Assembly (NCBI GenBank): GCA_023436945.1
Contig: JAEZHG010000281.1
Span: 1 to 8,872 of the forward strand
Direction of reading: 5' to 3'
DNA from: Pseudomonadota bacterium
GTDB lineage: Bacteria; Pseudomonadota; Alphaproteobacteria; Caulobacterales; Caulobacteraceae
DNA: 8,872 bases
Of the stretch, positions 1 through 5,665 are shown one piece after another. A model generated the notes under the pieces. It had not been told where the DNA came from. It searched no databases and saw only the letters and a list, made by a program, of their open reading frames with translations. Both the position numbers and the translations under genes were made by a program. Within the stretch, counting starts at the first letter, position 1, and every line of letters starts with the position of its first letter.

Positions 1-228
1 CGCCGTGGCGGCGCGCTTTTTCCAGATCATAGCGCGGCCCACGGCGAGGAAGCTCAACAGATAGACGACCGCGTCCGAGGCATTGTCCACCGCATTGGCC
101 AGAAGCGCGCTTGAGTTGGCCACCAGACCGCCGATGCCCAGCACCACGAACAGCAGGAAGTTCAACACCAGAACGGTGAGCAGCACCTTCTTTTGCAGAT
201 GGTCTGCATCGCTGTGGTTGCCGCTCAT
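1..228 (-). CDS. Cation diffusion facilitator (CDF) family transporter, N-terminal fragment
   Basis: This is the first 76 residues of a membrane transporter; the rest lies beyond the left edge, so it is partial. CDF proteins export divalent metals such as zinc, iron or manganese from the cytoplasm in exchange for protons. Residues about 15-37 form a first hydrophobic helix and 41-63 a second. Between and within them is the family signature: GLVANSSALLANAVDNASD, with D48 and D52 forming the D-x3-D pair that in CDF transporters such as YiiP supplies metal ligands from TM2. The start is ATG at 228; it follows the stop of the DUF6456 gene by 17 bases, so the two are probably co-transcribed, although only a weak GGGTC-like ribosome site is visible. 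Which metal it carries cannot be told from this fragment. The reading frame is absent from a plain complete-ORF search because it runs off the window. Confidence 0.82.
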   Translation of the reverse strand, partial: MSGNHSDADHLQKKVLLTVLVLNFLLFVVLGIGGLVANSSALLANAVDNASDAVVYLLSFLAVGRAMIWKKRAATA

Positions 229-245
229 GTCATGACCCGTTCGAT

Positions 246-1022
246 TTACAGTCCGGCCATAACGGGTCGGCTGGCATTGGGTTGCTGGGCGTGGTGATCA
301 TAAGGGGCATAGCCATAATGCACGGCCAGTGCCTGAAGCCCTTGTTTAAGCAGGGTCTTACCCTGACGACGGCGCAGGGAAAGCTCCTGCTCGGCCAGTT
401 GCAGTGAAGAGCCACGGATACAGACCTGTTCCAACATGGCGCGAAGGCGAGGACCTGCAGCCGACAGTGCCGCCTCGACGCGCGCAGAGGCACTGATAGC
501 GCGGTCGGTTGGCTCGATACGGGCGGGGCTGGCACCGGATCGACTGCGCGGCAGACCATCCCAGCGCATAGTCAGTGACGGACCCTTGAGTGCGGCCTCG
601 GCCTCCATGCGCAAACGCTCTCCGGCTGCGGCCTCTTCGGGGGACAGCCACGGGCGGCCTGAATGGTCCTTGCGGCGGGCCAGCCATGCGATGGGGCTTT
701 CGCCAAGGTTGGCGGCCTTCATCTGAAATCGGCCATCGGCCTCGATAACAGGGCGCTGGCCCTCGATACGGCCGGGCTGTCCGACGGGCAGGGTGGGGCG
801 GTCTGGCGCGCTCTGGCGCGGATGCCAGCCGCCGCCCGCACGACGCCGAAGGCCGGGGCGCTCGATCACCGCGCGGAATGCGCCCTCATCCAGCATCAGC
901 ACCACACGTCCTCTGCGGTCACCGCCCAGACGCAGCGGATAGCCGTCTGAGGTTTCATCCAGCCATGCGTCGGGGCGCTCCAGAAGGCGGCGGGCGCGTT
1001 CGGTCAATCGGGCGGGGCTCAT
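246..1022 (-). CDS. DUF6456 domain-containing protein
   Basis: This 258-residue soluble protein has no known reaction. Residues about 106-238 resemble the alphaproteobacterial DUF6456 family: an opening block GESPIAWLARRKD (108-120), then GRPWLSPEEAAAGERLR, a short W-x-G segment, and a C-terminal helical block ending in LQALAVHYGY (229-238). The N-terminal 100 residues are arginine- and proline-rich and poorly defined. The ATG at 1022 overlaps the TGA of the upstream DnaA-IV-like gene in an ATGA, which indicates translational coupling. From recollection, some alphaproteobacteria carry a DnaA-domain-IV-like helix-turn-helix and DUF6456 in one polypeptide, so the two adjacent genes may work together, perhaps in DNA binding or replication control; that is inference. 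No membrane segment, signal peptide or metal motif is seen. A CDF transporter gene follows 17 bases downstream. Confidence 0.75.
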   Translation of the reverse strand: MSPARLTERARRLLERPDAWLDETSDGYPLRLGGDRRGRVVLMLDEGAFRAVIERPGLRRRAGGGWHPRQSAPDRPTLPVGQPGRIEGQRPVIEADGRFQMKAANLGESPIAWLARRKDHSGRPWLSPEEAAAGERLRMEAEAALKGPSLTMRWDGLPRSRSGASPARIEPTDRAISASARVEAALSAAGPRLRAMLEQVCIRGSSLQLAEQELSLRRRQGKTLLKQGLQALAVHYGYAPYDHHAQQPNASRPVMAGL

Positions 1023-1396
1023 TTACGCACTCCAAAGCTGACTTCCGGATGCAGATCGACGACGGGCAGGTCCATGACGCCGCGCAGGGCCCCCTCAAGC
1101 CCGTCCATCAACAGGTCGTAGTCGTCACGGTCACGCTCGTCCTCGGCCCAGCGGCAGGCGGTCGATGCGGTGGCACGGTTCAGGCCGAACGCATGGGCGA
1201 CCCGCTCCAGCGGCCAGCCATAGGAGACGTGCGCCAGATACATGGCCGACCAGCGGGCGCGGCAGGCGCGAACCCGTACCCGCTCGCGGCGGTTCATTTC
1301 TTCAACAGGAATATGAAAGGCGAGAGCCGATAAACTGAGGGCCGCATCGGCTCTAATGCGATCCCCCTCAAGCACCGGCACACGATAATTTTGCAT
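1019..1396 (-). CDS. DnaA domain IV-like helix-turn-helix protein
   Basis: This is a small (125-residue) probable DNA-binding protein. Residues about 45-90 (RARWSAMYLAHVSYGWPLER, then VAHAFGLNRATASTACRWAED) follow the pattern of the C-terminal DnaA domain IV: a first helix containing A-x-YL, a helix-turn-helix with VAxAFG, and a recognition helix. The canonical DnaA signature GRDHTTVxHA is changed to GLNRATASTA, losing the His that reads the DnaA box, so target DNA may differ. There is no AAA+ ATPase domain, so it is not an initiator. I chose ATG 1396, which has GGGAG about 11 bases upstream; an in-frame GTG at 1423 would add nine residues but lacks a ribosome site. It is the first gene of a leftward operon with DUF6456 (ATGA overlap) and is divergent from ctrA, so it may share its regulatory region. 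Its function is unknown; a cell-cycle or replication regulator is a guess. Confidence 0.72.
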   Translation of the reverse strand: MQNYRVPVLEGDRIRADAALSLSALAFHIPVEEMNRRERVRVRACRARWSAMYLAHVSYGWPLERVAHAFGLNRATASTACRWAEDERDRDDYDLLMDGLEGALRGVMDLPVVDLHPEVSFGVRK

Positions 1397-1455
1397 AACT
1401 GGATAATCTCCCAACACCGACACACGGCCATCATGGGTCAGTGGGGCCGCTAGGC

Positions 1456-1471
1456 TAGGAAAATCTTCCTA
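1456..1471. repeat. Inverted repeat TAGGAA-N4-TTCCTA
   Basis: Two perfect 6-base arms separated by AATC lie about 60 bases upstream of the chosen start of the DnaA-IV-like gene, on its promoter side. There is no following T-run and both flanking genes point away, so it is not a terminator. It could be an operator for a dimeric regulator, but no matching family is recognised. Confidence 0.4.
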
Positions 1472-1511
1472 TCGTGCGTCAGATACGGACGCCTCTCCTT
1501 GAAACATCAAA

Positions 1512-1521
1512 GATTGCAATC
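1512..1521. repeat. Perfect 10-base palindrome GATTGCAATC
   Basis: The palindrome sits within the ctrA-proximal divergent region. It is followed by a second imperfect dyad, CCAAT (1524-1528) and ATTGG (1535-1539). It is a possible binding site for a dimeric regulator; no known consensus was matched. Confidence 0.35.
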
Positions 1522-1547
1522 GCCCAATGGGTGAATTGGCTGGGGAT

Positions 1548-1637
1548 GAATCGCCAAGGCTGTGGGACCGAACAGCGGTTCCTAAAAAAATTAACCATTT
1601 TGAACGAATCGTTGACTCGACCCCTAGACGGCGATTC
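1548..1637. promoter_or_regulatory. Cluster of four GANTC (CcrM) methylation sites
   Basis: GAATC occurs at 1548-1552 and 1606-1610, GACTC at 1614-1618 and GATTC at 1633-1637. A four-base-defined motif is expected about once per 256 bases, so four in 90 is dense. CcrM methylates GANTC in alphaproteobacteria and GcrA senses this methylation. In Caulobacter the methylation state of a site at ctrA P1 times its firing after fork passage. The GACTC overlaps a TTGACT that could be the -35 of a P1-like promoter. Confidence 0.65.
1591..1605 (+). promoter_or_regulatory. CtrA-like box (upstream)
   Basis: TTAA-CCATTTT-GAAC fits the CtrA consensus TTAA-N7-TTAA with two mismatches in the second half. It lies seven bases upstream of the possible -35 TTGACT. 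In Caulobacter CtrA represses its own P1 promoter, and this position would suit that role; this is inference. Confidence 0.5.
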
Positions 1638-1671
1638 GCAAATCAGCCTAGGCGTTTCATATCGGGACCCG

Positions 1672-1701
1672 TTAACCATTCTTAAGGTTTTAAGATGTTA
1701 A
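1672..1701 (+). promoter_or_regulatory. TTAA cluster, CtrA-like box(es) near ctrA
   Basis: Four TTAA tetramers start at 1672, 1682, 1690 and 1698, the last within GTTAAC. The first pair is TTAACCATTC-TTAA, which has a six- rather than seven-base spacer. The starts are 10, 8 and 8 bases apart, so several CtrA half-sites lie near one helical face. The cluster ends 70 bases before the ctrA start, where a P2-like, positively autoregulated promoter would be expected by analogy with Caulobacter. No -10 element was assigned. Confidence 0.55.
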
Positions 1702-1759
1702 CGTCCGAACAAGGTTACCCGGACTGTGCAGTACGCGCGGTCGCACTCAAGCTTTGCCT

Positions 1760-1766
1760 GGAGGGG
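1760..1766 (+). promoter_or_regulatory. Ribosome binding site of ctrA
   Basis: GGAGGGG, seven bases (from the end of GGAGG) before ATG 1772. It settles the start, because another ATG at 1768 is out of frame. Confidence 0.85.
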
Positions 1767-1771
1767 CATGA

Positions 1772-2473
1772 ATGCGCGTCCTGTTGATTGAAGATGATCA
1801 CGCCACGGCTCAAAGCATCGAGCTGATGCTGAAGTCGGAAGGCTTTAATGTCTATACGACCGATCTGGGTGAAGAAGGCATCGATCTGGGTAAGATCTAT
1901 GACTACGACCTGATCTTGCTTGACCTGAACTTGCCGGACATGAGCGGCCTTGAGGTTCTGCGCCAACTGCGCAACGGCAAGGTCAATACGCCGGTCATGA
2001 TCCTTTCGGGCAGCCACGAGATTGAAACCAAGGTCAAGACCTTTGGTGGCGGCGCAGACGACTATCTGACCAAGCCGTTCCACAAGGACGAGCTGATCGC
2101 ACGCACCCACGCCGTGGTCCGTCGCTCGAAGGGTCACGCCCAGGCGATCATCCACACCGGTGAAGTCGCTGTGAACCTCGACGCCAAGACCGTCGAAGTG
2201 AACGGCCACCGCGTGCACCTGACCGGCAAAGAATACCAGATGCTGGAGCTGCTCTCCCTGCGCAAGGGCACGACCCTGACCAAGGAAATGTTCCTGAACC
2301 ACCTCTATGGTGGCATGGACGAGCCGGAACTGAAGATCATCGCCGTCTTCATCTGCAAGCTGCGCAAGAAGCTGGCGACCGCTGCCGGTGGCAAGCACTA
2401 CATCGAAACCGTCTGGGGCCGCGGCTATGTGCTGCGTGACCCGTCGGAAGTCGGTCAGGTGGTTGCGGCCTAA
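1772..2473 (+). CDS. ctrA: Cell-cycle master response regulator CtrA
   Basis: This 233-residue OmpR/PhoB-type transcription factor controls replication, division, flagellar and other cell-cycle genes in Caulobacter and relatives; there it is phosphorylated through the CckA-ChpT relay. The receiver domain (about 1-120) has the acidic pocket E7-D8-D9, phosphoacceptor D51 ([11 protein letters not shown]), S79 and K101 (TKPF). The winged-helix DNA-binding domain (about 130-225) includes [17 protein letters not shown] and the recognition-helix segment FICKLRKKL. The C-terminus ends in Val-Val-Ala-Ala; a terminal Ala-Ala is the ClpXP degradation signal in C. crescentus. Start and length match the family. 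One oddity: residue 191 is Ala in KIIAVFICK, where C. crescentus CtrA as I recall it has Asp. The gene is monocistronic, preceded by CtrA-like and GANTC sites and followed by a strong terminator. Identity is near certain. Confidence 0.97.
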   Translation: MRVLLIEDDHATAQSIELMLKSEGFNVYTTDLGEEGIDLGKIYDYDLILLDLNLPDMSGLEVLRQLRNGKVNTPVMILSGSHEIETKVKTFGGGADDYLTKPFHKDELIARTHAVVRRSKGHAQAIIHTGEVAVNLDAKTVEVNGHRVHLTGKEYQMLELLSLRKGTTLTKEMFLNHLYGGMDEPELKIIAVFICKLRKKLATAAGGKHYIETVWGRGYVLRDPSEVGQVVAA

Positions 2474-2495
2474 GCGCCCGACGCACTACGATTTG

Positions 2496-2526
2496 AAAAC
2501 GCCCGCTGGAAACAGCGGGCGTTTTT
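2496..2526 (+). terminator. Intrinsic terminator of ctrA
   Basis: A perfect 13-base-pair stem is formed by AAAACGCCCGCTG (2496-2508) and its complement (2513-2525) around a GAAA tetraloop, followed by a T-run. It lies 22 bases past the ctrA stop. Because the stem also has A-rich sequence on its left side, it can act on the opposite strand and probably also ends the MpaB-like gene, whose stop codon is only five bases to the right. Confidence 0.93.
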
Positions 2527-2530
2527 CGTT

Positions 2531-3433
2531 TCAGGCCCGTTTGTAGAGATAGTCATAGGGCAGGCCCAGCCGCACGCAGGACTGACAGGCGGGCCCGTTG
2601 CGGATCGGCATACGGTCGGCGCTGCGGGCCATGGCCTTCACCAGCGGGCGCTGCCAGTGGGCAAGGCCGTCTGCAGGTGTAAGCCCCACAATCTGGGCGA
2701 CTTCTGGCGGGACCAGATCAATGGCCGCGCGGATCAGCATCAGCTGGATAGGGCGGGCCAACGCGGGAAAAGCATTGGCCTTGCGCATGATGTCGAGGAA
2801 CTCATGCACAATGGGCGAGGGCGTCAGCTTGGGCGTCATGGCGGCCAGTTGAGCCTGCCATTCGGCCTCGGATCTTGGCGCACCGACCGCGCCATAGAGG
2901 ACGGCTGTGGGATAGGCACCCGACCATGAGCTGTCACGCTCTGCATCCGTCAGGGGGCGCACGAAGCGGCTGTAGGCCTCGGTGAATCCATAGCCCGCCG
3001 TGGCCTGAACCCAGTCCAGAAGCTCCTGGTCGTTCGCATTGTAGGCCTGTCCGTCGTCGGCGGTTCCGGTAACGCGGCTGTGGCGACGGCGGATGCCAGC
3101 GATCATCGCCTCTGCCTTGGAGGTGGGGGCATAGACAGTGACCATGGCCGCCAGCCCTGTGCGTTTCAGGCGCGGCACAGGATCGGTGCGAAAGCTGGTG
3201 TGGTCCCACACGCCCGAGCGCACCCGCGCCTCGGCCAGTTCGAGGATGACGGCTGTGACGCCGCCGATGAACAGGCTGATCGGGTTTTTAAAAATCTGCC
3301 ACGACATGGCGTCATGGTGGATCAGAGCAGGCTCGCCGACCGGCTGTGTAAAGTCGAAGGCGGGCATGTCCTTGGGCTGCATATAGTCGGCAGCGGCTTC
3401 GTCCAGACGCTGTCTGATGCGAGATGCGGTCAT
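2531..3433 (-). CDS. MpaB/DUF2236-family oxygenase
   Basis: This 300-residue protein resembles the DUF2236 family, which includes fungal MpaB, the rubber oxygenase Lcp and many uncharacterised bacterial proteins; characterised members are heme b oxygenases that cleave C-C double bonds. Supporting blocks are DPVPRLKRTG (84-93), the RRRHSRVTG segment (115-123), where H118 is the likely heme-ligating His of the family, YNANDQELLDWVQAT (131-145), and FVRPLTDAERD (157-167). No signal peptide is seen; a weakly hydrophobic stretch around 52-66 is probably a buried helix. The C-terminus carries a C-x2-C pair (C283, C286) in a short loop, which I cannot explain. Its ATG (3433) is divergent from the nitronate monooxygenase gene, 85 bases away, without a strong ribosome site. 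The stop adjoins the ctrA terminator. The substrate is unknown. Confidence 0.8.
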   Translation of the reverse strand: MTASRIRQRLDEAAADYMQPKDMPAFDFTQPVGEPALIHHDAMSWQIFKNPISLFIGGVTAVILELAEARVRSGVWDHTSFRTDPVPRLKRTGLAAMVTVYAPTSKAEAMIAGIRRRHSRVTGTADDGQAYNANDQELLDWVQATAGYGFTEAYSRFVRPLTDAERDSSWSGAYPTAVLYGAVGAPRSEAEWQAQLAAMTPKLTPSPIVHEFLDIMRKANAFPALARPIQLMLIRAAIDLVPPEVAQIVGLTPADGLAHWQRPLVKAMARSADRMPIRNGPACQSCVRLGLPYDYLYKRA

Positions 3434-3518
3434 GGGCGTTTAACGGTTTTGCGGCGGTGCCGTTGCGTTATGCGCCGGCCGTGGATGATAGTGGCAGTCT
3501 GTAGCGTGGGAGAGCCGG

Positions 3519-4571
3519 ATGACGACGACAAGCCTGTCAAAGCTGATAGGGATAGCCCATCCGGTGTTTCAGGCCCCAATGGCGGGGGTATCGACGCCCG
3601 CTCTGGCGGCGGCGGTGACCAATGCGGGCGGACTGGGCGCGCTGGGGATCGGGGCGGCAACGCCAGATGCGGCGCGGCAGATGATCGCCGGGTTCCGTGC
3701 TCTGTCCGATGGACCGCTGCACGCCAATCTGTTCTGCCACGCCGAGCCTGTCAGGGATGAGGCGCTTGAGGCCGACTGGATCCGCAACGCCGAGCCCAAG
3801 TTCGAGGCCATGGGTGCAGAGCCTCCTGCCAGCTTGAACAACATCTACCACAGTTTCATCGGCAATGAGGCGATGACCGGGATGCTGATGGAGATGCAGC
3901 CGGAGGTCATCAGCTTCCATTTCGGCCTGCCCGATGCAAACCAGATCGCGGCGCTGAAGGCTACGGGGGCGGTGCTGATGGCCTCGGCCACCAATGTCGA
4001 AGAGGCCAAGGCCATTGAGGCGGCGGGGCTGGATGCTGTGATCGCACAAGGCTGGGAGGCGGGCGGCCACAGGGGGATGTTCGACCCTGACGCCGCCGAT
4101 GATCGCCTAGCCATGGCGGAACTTGTGCAGGCCATCACACAGGCAATCGCGCTTCCGGTGGTGGCGGCTGGCGGGATTATGGACGGGGTCGATATCCGCG
4201 CTGTTCTGGATGCGGGAGCGCAGGCCGCGCAACTGGGCACTGCCTTTGTCGGCTGTCCTGAAAGCTCCGCCGACAACGCCTATCGCGAGCGTTTGGCCAT
4301 GGGCGGAGAGACGGTGATGACCCGCGCCATTTCGGGCCGTCCGGCGCGTTGCCTGACCAATGGCTTTACGCAGTGGACCTCTGACGTGCCGCCTTCACAG
4401 GTTCCGGCCTATCCGGTGCCCTATGATCTGGGCAAGGCACTGAATGCGGCGGCCAAGTCGGCGGGCGATGGCGGCTATGGCGCGCAGTGGTCTGGCACCG
4501 GAGCTAGCCGCGCGCGAATACTACCGGTGGGCGAACTGATGGCTCTGCTGATCTCGGAAATGAACGCCTAG
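3519..4571 (+). CDS. Nitronate monooxygenase (2-nitropropane dioxygenase-like flavoprotein)
   Basis: This 350-residue protein is a TIM-barrel FMN enzyme that would oxidise alkyl nitronates such as propionate-3-nitronate, a detoxifying reaction in the cytoplasm. Class I nitronate monooxygenase features appear in order: QAPMAG (18-23), HFG (134-136), SATNVEEA (156-163), QGWEAGGHRG (177-186) with H184 as the probable catalytic His, AAGGIMDG (216-223) and QLGTAFVG (238-245) for FMN phosphate binding, GRPAR (273-277) and YGAQWSG (320-326). The length is normal for the family. The ATG at 3519 has GGGAGA five bases upstream. The gene shares an 85-base divergent intergenic region with the MpaB-like oxygenase, hinting at shared control. 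Its stop overlaps the stop of the convergent xylanase gene. Some family members act on other substrates, so the exact one is uncertain. Confidence 0.9.
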   Translation: MTTTSLSKLIGIAHPVFQAPMAGVSTPALAAAVTNAGGLGALGIGAATPDAARQMIAGFRALSDGPLHANLFCHAEPVRDEALEADWIRNAEPKFEAMGAEPPASLNNIYHSFIGNEAMTGMLMEMQPEVISFHFGLPDANQIAALKATGAVLMASATNVEEAKAIEAAGLDAVIAQGWEAGGHRGMFDPDAADDRLAMAELVQAITQAIALPVVAAGGIMDGVDIRAVLDAGAQAAQLGTAFVGCPESSADNAYRERLAMGGETVMTRAISGRPARCLTNGFTQWTSDVPPSQVPAYPVPYDLGKALNAAAKSAGDGGYGAQWSGTGASRARILPVGELMALLISEMNA

Positions 4572-5662
4572 GACCAGCTCTCGACGAGGGTGCGACCCAG
4601 CGGCGTCAGCTGTCCGTGGGCGTCAAAGGCCACCAGACTGTCCTTGCCGTCATCACGCGGCGGGCGCCTAAGCCATGAATCCGTATCCCTGAGCGCCCAG
4701 AACGTTAACCCGTACTGTTGTGCGGTCGGCAGAGCGTTAAAGGATTCTGCTAATTCATTAACCCGATCAATCTGTTGGGTGGTTCTTTCTGAGACACTTC
4801 TGATATCCGGAGTGCCGTTATCGCGCCTGCGCGAGGCATCCAGTTCGGAGATATGGATCGGCAAACCGAACTGGGCAGCGTCACGGAGAAAGCGGCTGAT
4901 GCGCCCTTCGGGGATTTCGATATCGAGGTGGCTCTGGCTGCCGATCCCGCCGACAGGCACGCCCGCATTCAGCAGTCGCTCGACCAGATTGAGGAAGGTC
5001 GCGCCCTTTTGGGGATTATTCTCGAGGTTGTATTCGTTGATGAACAGGATGGCGTCCGGATCGGCCAGTTTCGCCTGTTCAAATGCGCGGACCATATAGT
5101 CGAACTCGCCCAAGCCTGTGGCCCAGTGGTGTTCGGTGCGAAGACCGTTGCCATCCTCGGCCACGGCTTCATTGACCACATCCCAGCCGCGCATCTGTCC
5201 GGCATAGCGTCCGGCGACGGCGGCAATATAGCGGTCGAACTGCTGGCGAAGGTCGGCCTTCGACAGCTTGCCGAAGGTCTCGCCACCTTGGGCATACCAG
5301 ATCAGCGTGTGGCCATGCAGGCCAAGGCCGTGCGCGCGGGCATAGGCGGCGATCCGGTCTGGCGCATCAAAGCGATAGCCATCGGGAGAGAGGATGTACT
5401 CCATCTTCATCTCCCACTCGGGCGTGATCTGGTCGAAATGCGTCAGGGCCAGCCTGTTCCACGCGGCGTCGTCCATGTGGGTGCTGAGCGCACAGGTGCC
5501 GAGCGGATAGGGAGCCAGCGCCTTCATCGAGGCGGGCGGCGGGCTGGATTTCAGAATATCGGATTTTGCGCTGTCGGAGGGCATGGGACTACAGGCCCCC
5601 AGATTGACAGAGCCAAGGCCGACAGCGGTTGCGCCGCTTAAGACAGAACGGCGCGACAGCAA
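4568..5662 (-). CDS. GH10 endo-1,4-beta-xylanase, probable Tat-exported lipoprotein
   Basis: This 364-residue glycoside hydrolase family 10 protein would cut the beta-1,4-xylan backbone outside the cytoplasm. The catalytic domain (about 50-360) shows ITPEWEMKME (79-88), LHGHTLIWY (115-123), DVVNEAV (161-167) with acid/base E165, FINEYNLE, and HISELDA (270-276) with nucleophile E273, then TFWALRDTDSWL (320-331). The N-terminus has a twin-arginine motif (SRRSVL, 3-8), a hydrophobic stretch and a lipobox LGAC with C24, so Tat export and lipid anchoring are likely. The start is odd: the first in-frame ATG is at residue 27, past the signal, so the start is probably TTG 5662 (or CTG 5659). It lies in the same frame as fliJ, with only the fliJ TGA and one codon between them, and no clear ribosome site. 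Translation probably depends on reinitiation after fliJ. No terminator separates it from the convergent gene. Confidence 0.92.
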   Translation of the reverse strand: MLSRRSVLSGATAVGLGSVNLGACSPMPSDSAKSDILKSSPPPASMKALAPYPLGTCALSTHMDDAAWNRLALTHFDQITPEWEMKMEYILSPDGYRFDAPDRIAAYARAHGLGLHGHTLIWYAQGGETFGKLSKADLRQQFDRYIAAVAGRYAGQMRGWDVVNEAVAEDGNGLRTEHHWATGLGEFDYMVRAFEQAKLADPDAILFINEYNLENNPQKGATFLNLVERLLNAGVPVGGIGSQSHLDIEIPEGRISRFLRDAAQFGLPIHISELDASRRRDNGTPDIRSVSERTTQQIDRVNELAESFNALPTAQQYGLTFWALRDTDSWLRRPPRDDGKDSLVAFDAHGQLTPLGRTLVESWS

Positions 5663-5665
5663 GGA

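Larger units (their letters stand above)
1397..1771. promoter_or_regulatory. Divergent regulatory region between the DnaA-IV-like gene and ctrA
   Basis: No credible gene lies in these 375 bases; the short open frames here have no family resemblance or ribosome site. The region is more AT-rich than its flanks. It contains four GANTC sites (1548-1637), TTAACCATT twice (1591-1599 and 1672-1680), four TTAA tetramers in 1672-1701, the palindrome GATTGCAATC (1512-1521), an inverted repeat TAGGAA-AATC-TTCCTA (1456-1471) and the palindrome GCCTAGGC (1646-1653). In Caulobacter, ctrA is driven by two promoters controlled by CtrA itself and, for P1, by GcrA and CcrM methylation. The motif set suggests the same logic here. 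TTGACT (1612-1617), a possible -35 element, overlaps a GACTC methylation site (1614-1618); no clear -10 or transcription start can be assigned by eye. Confidence 0.75.

Noticed and set aside
1474..1701. 75-codon plus-strand open frame in front of ctrA
   Set aside because: It covers the promoter motifs, has no ribosome site and no family resemblance. Regulatory content explains the region better.
1715..2398. 227-codon minus-strand open frame opposite ctrA
   Set aside because: It is a shadow of ctrA, with composition echoing the opposite strand and no ribosome site or family resemblance.
3080..3760. 226-codon plus-strand open frame spanning the MpaB-like start and the start of the nitronate monooxygenase
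   Set aside because: It overlaps two well-supported genes in other frames and its translation is low-complexity Gly/Arg/Asp.
4853..5641. 262-codon plus-strand open frame opposite the xylanase
   Set aside because: It lies wholly within the GH10 gene on the other strand and has no domain of its own.
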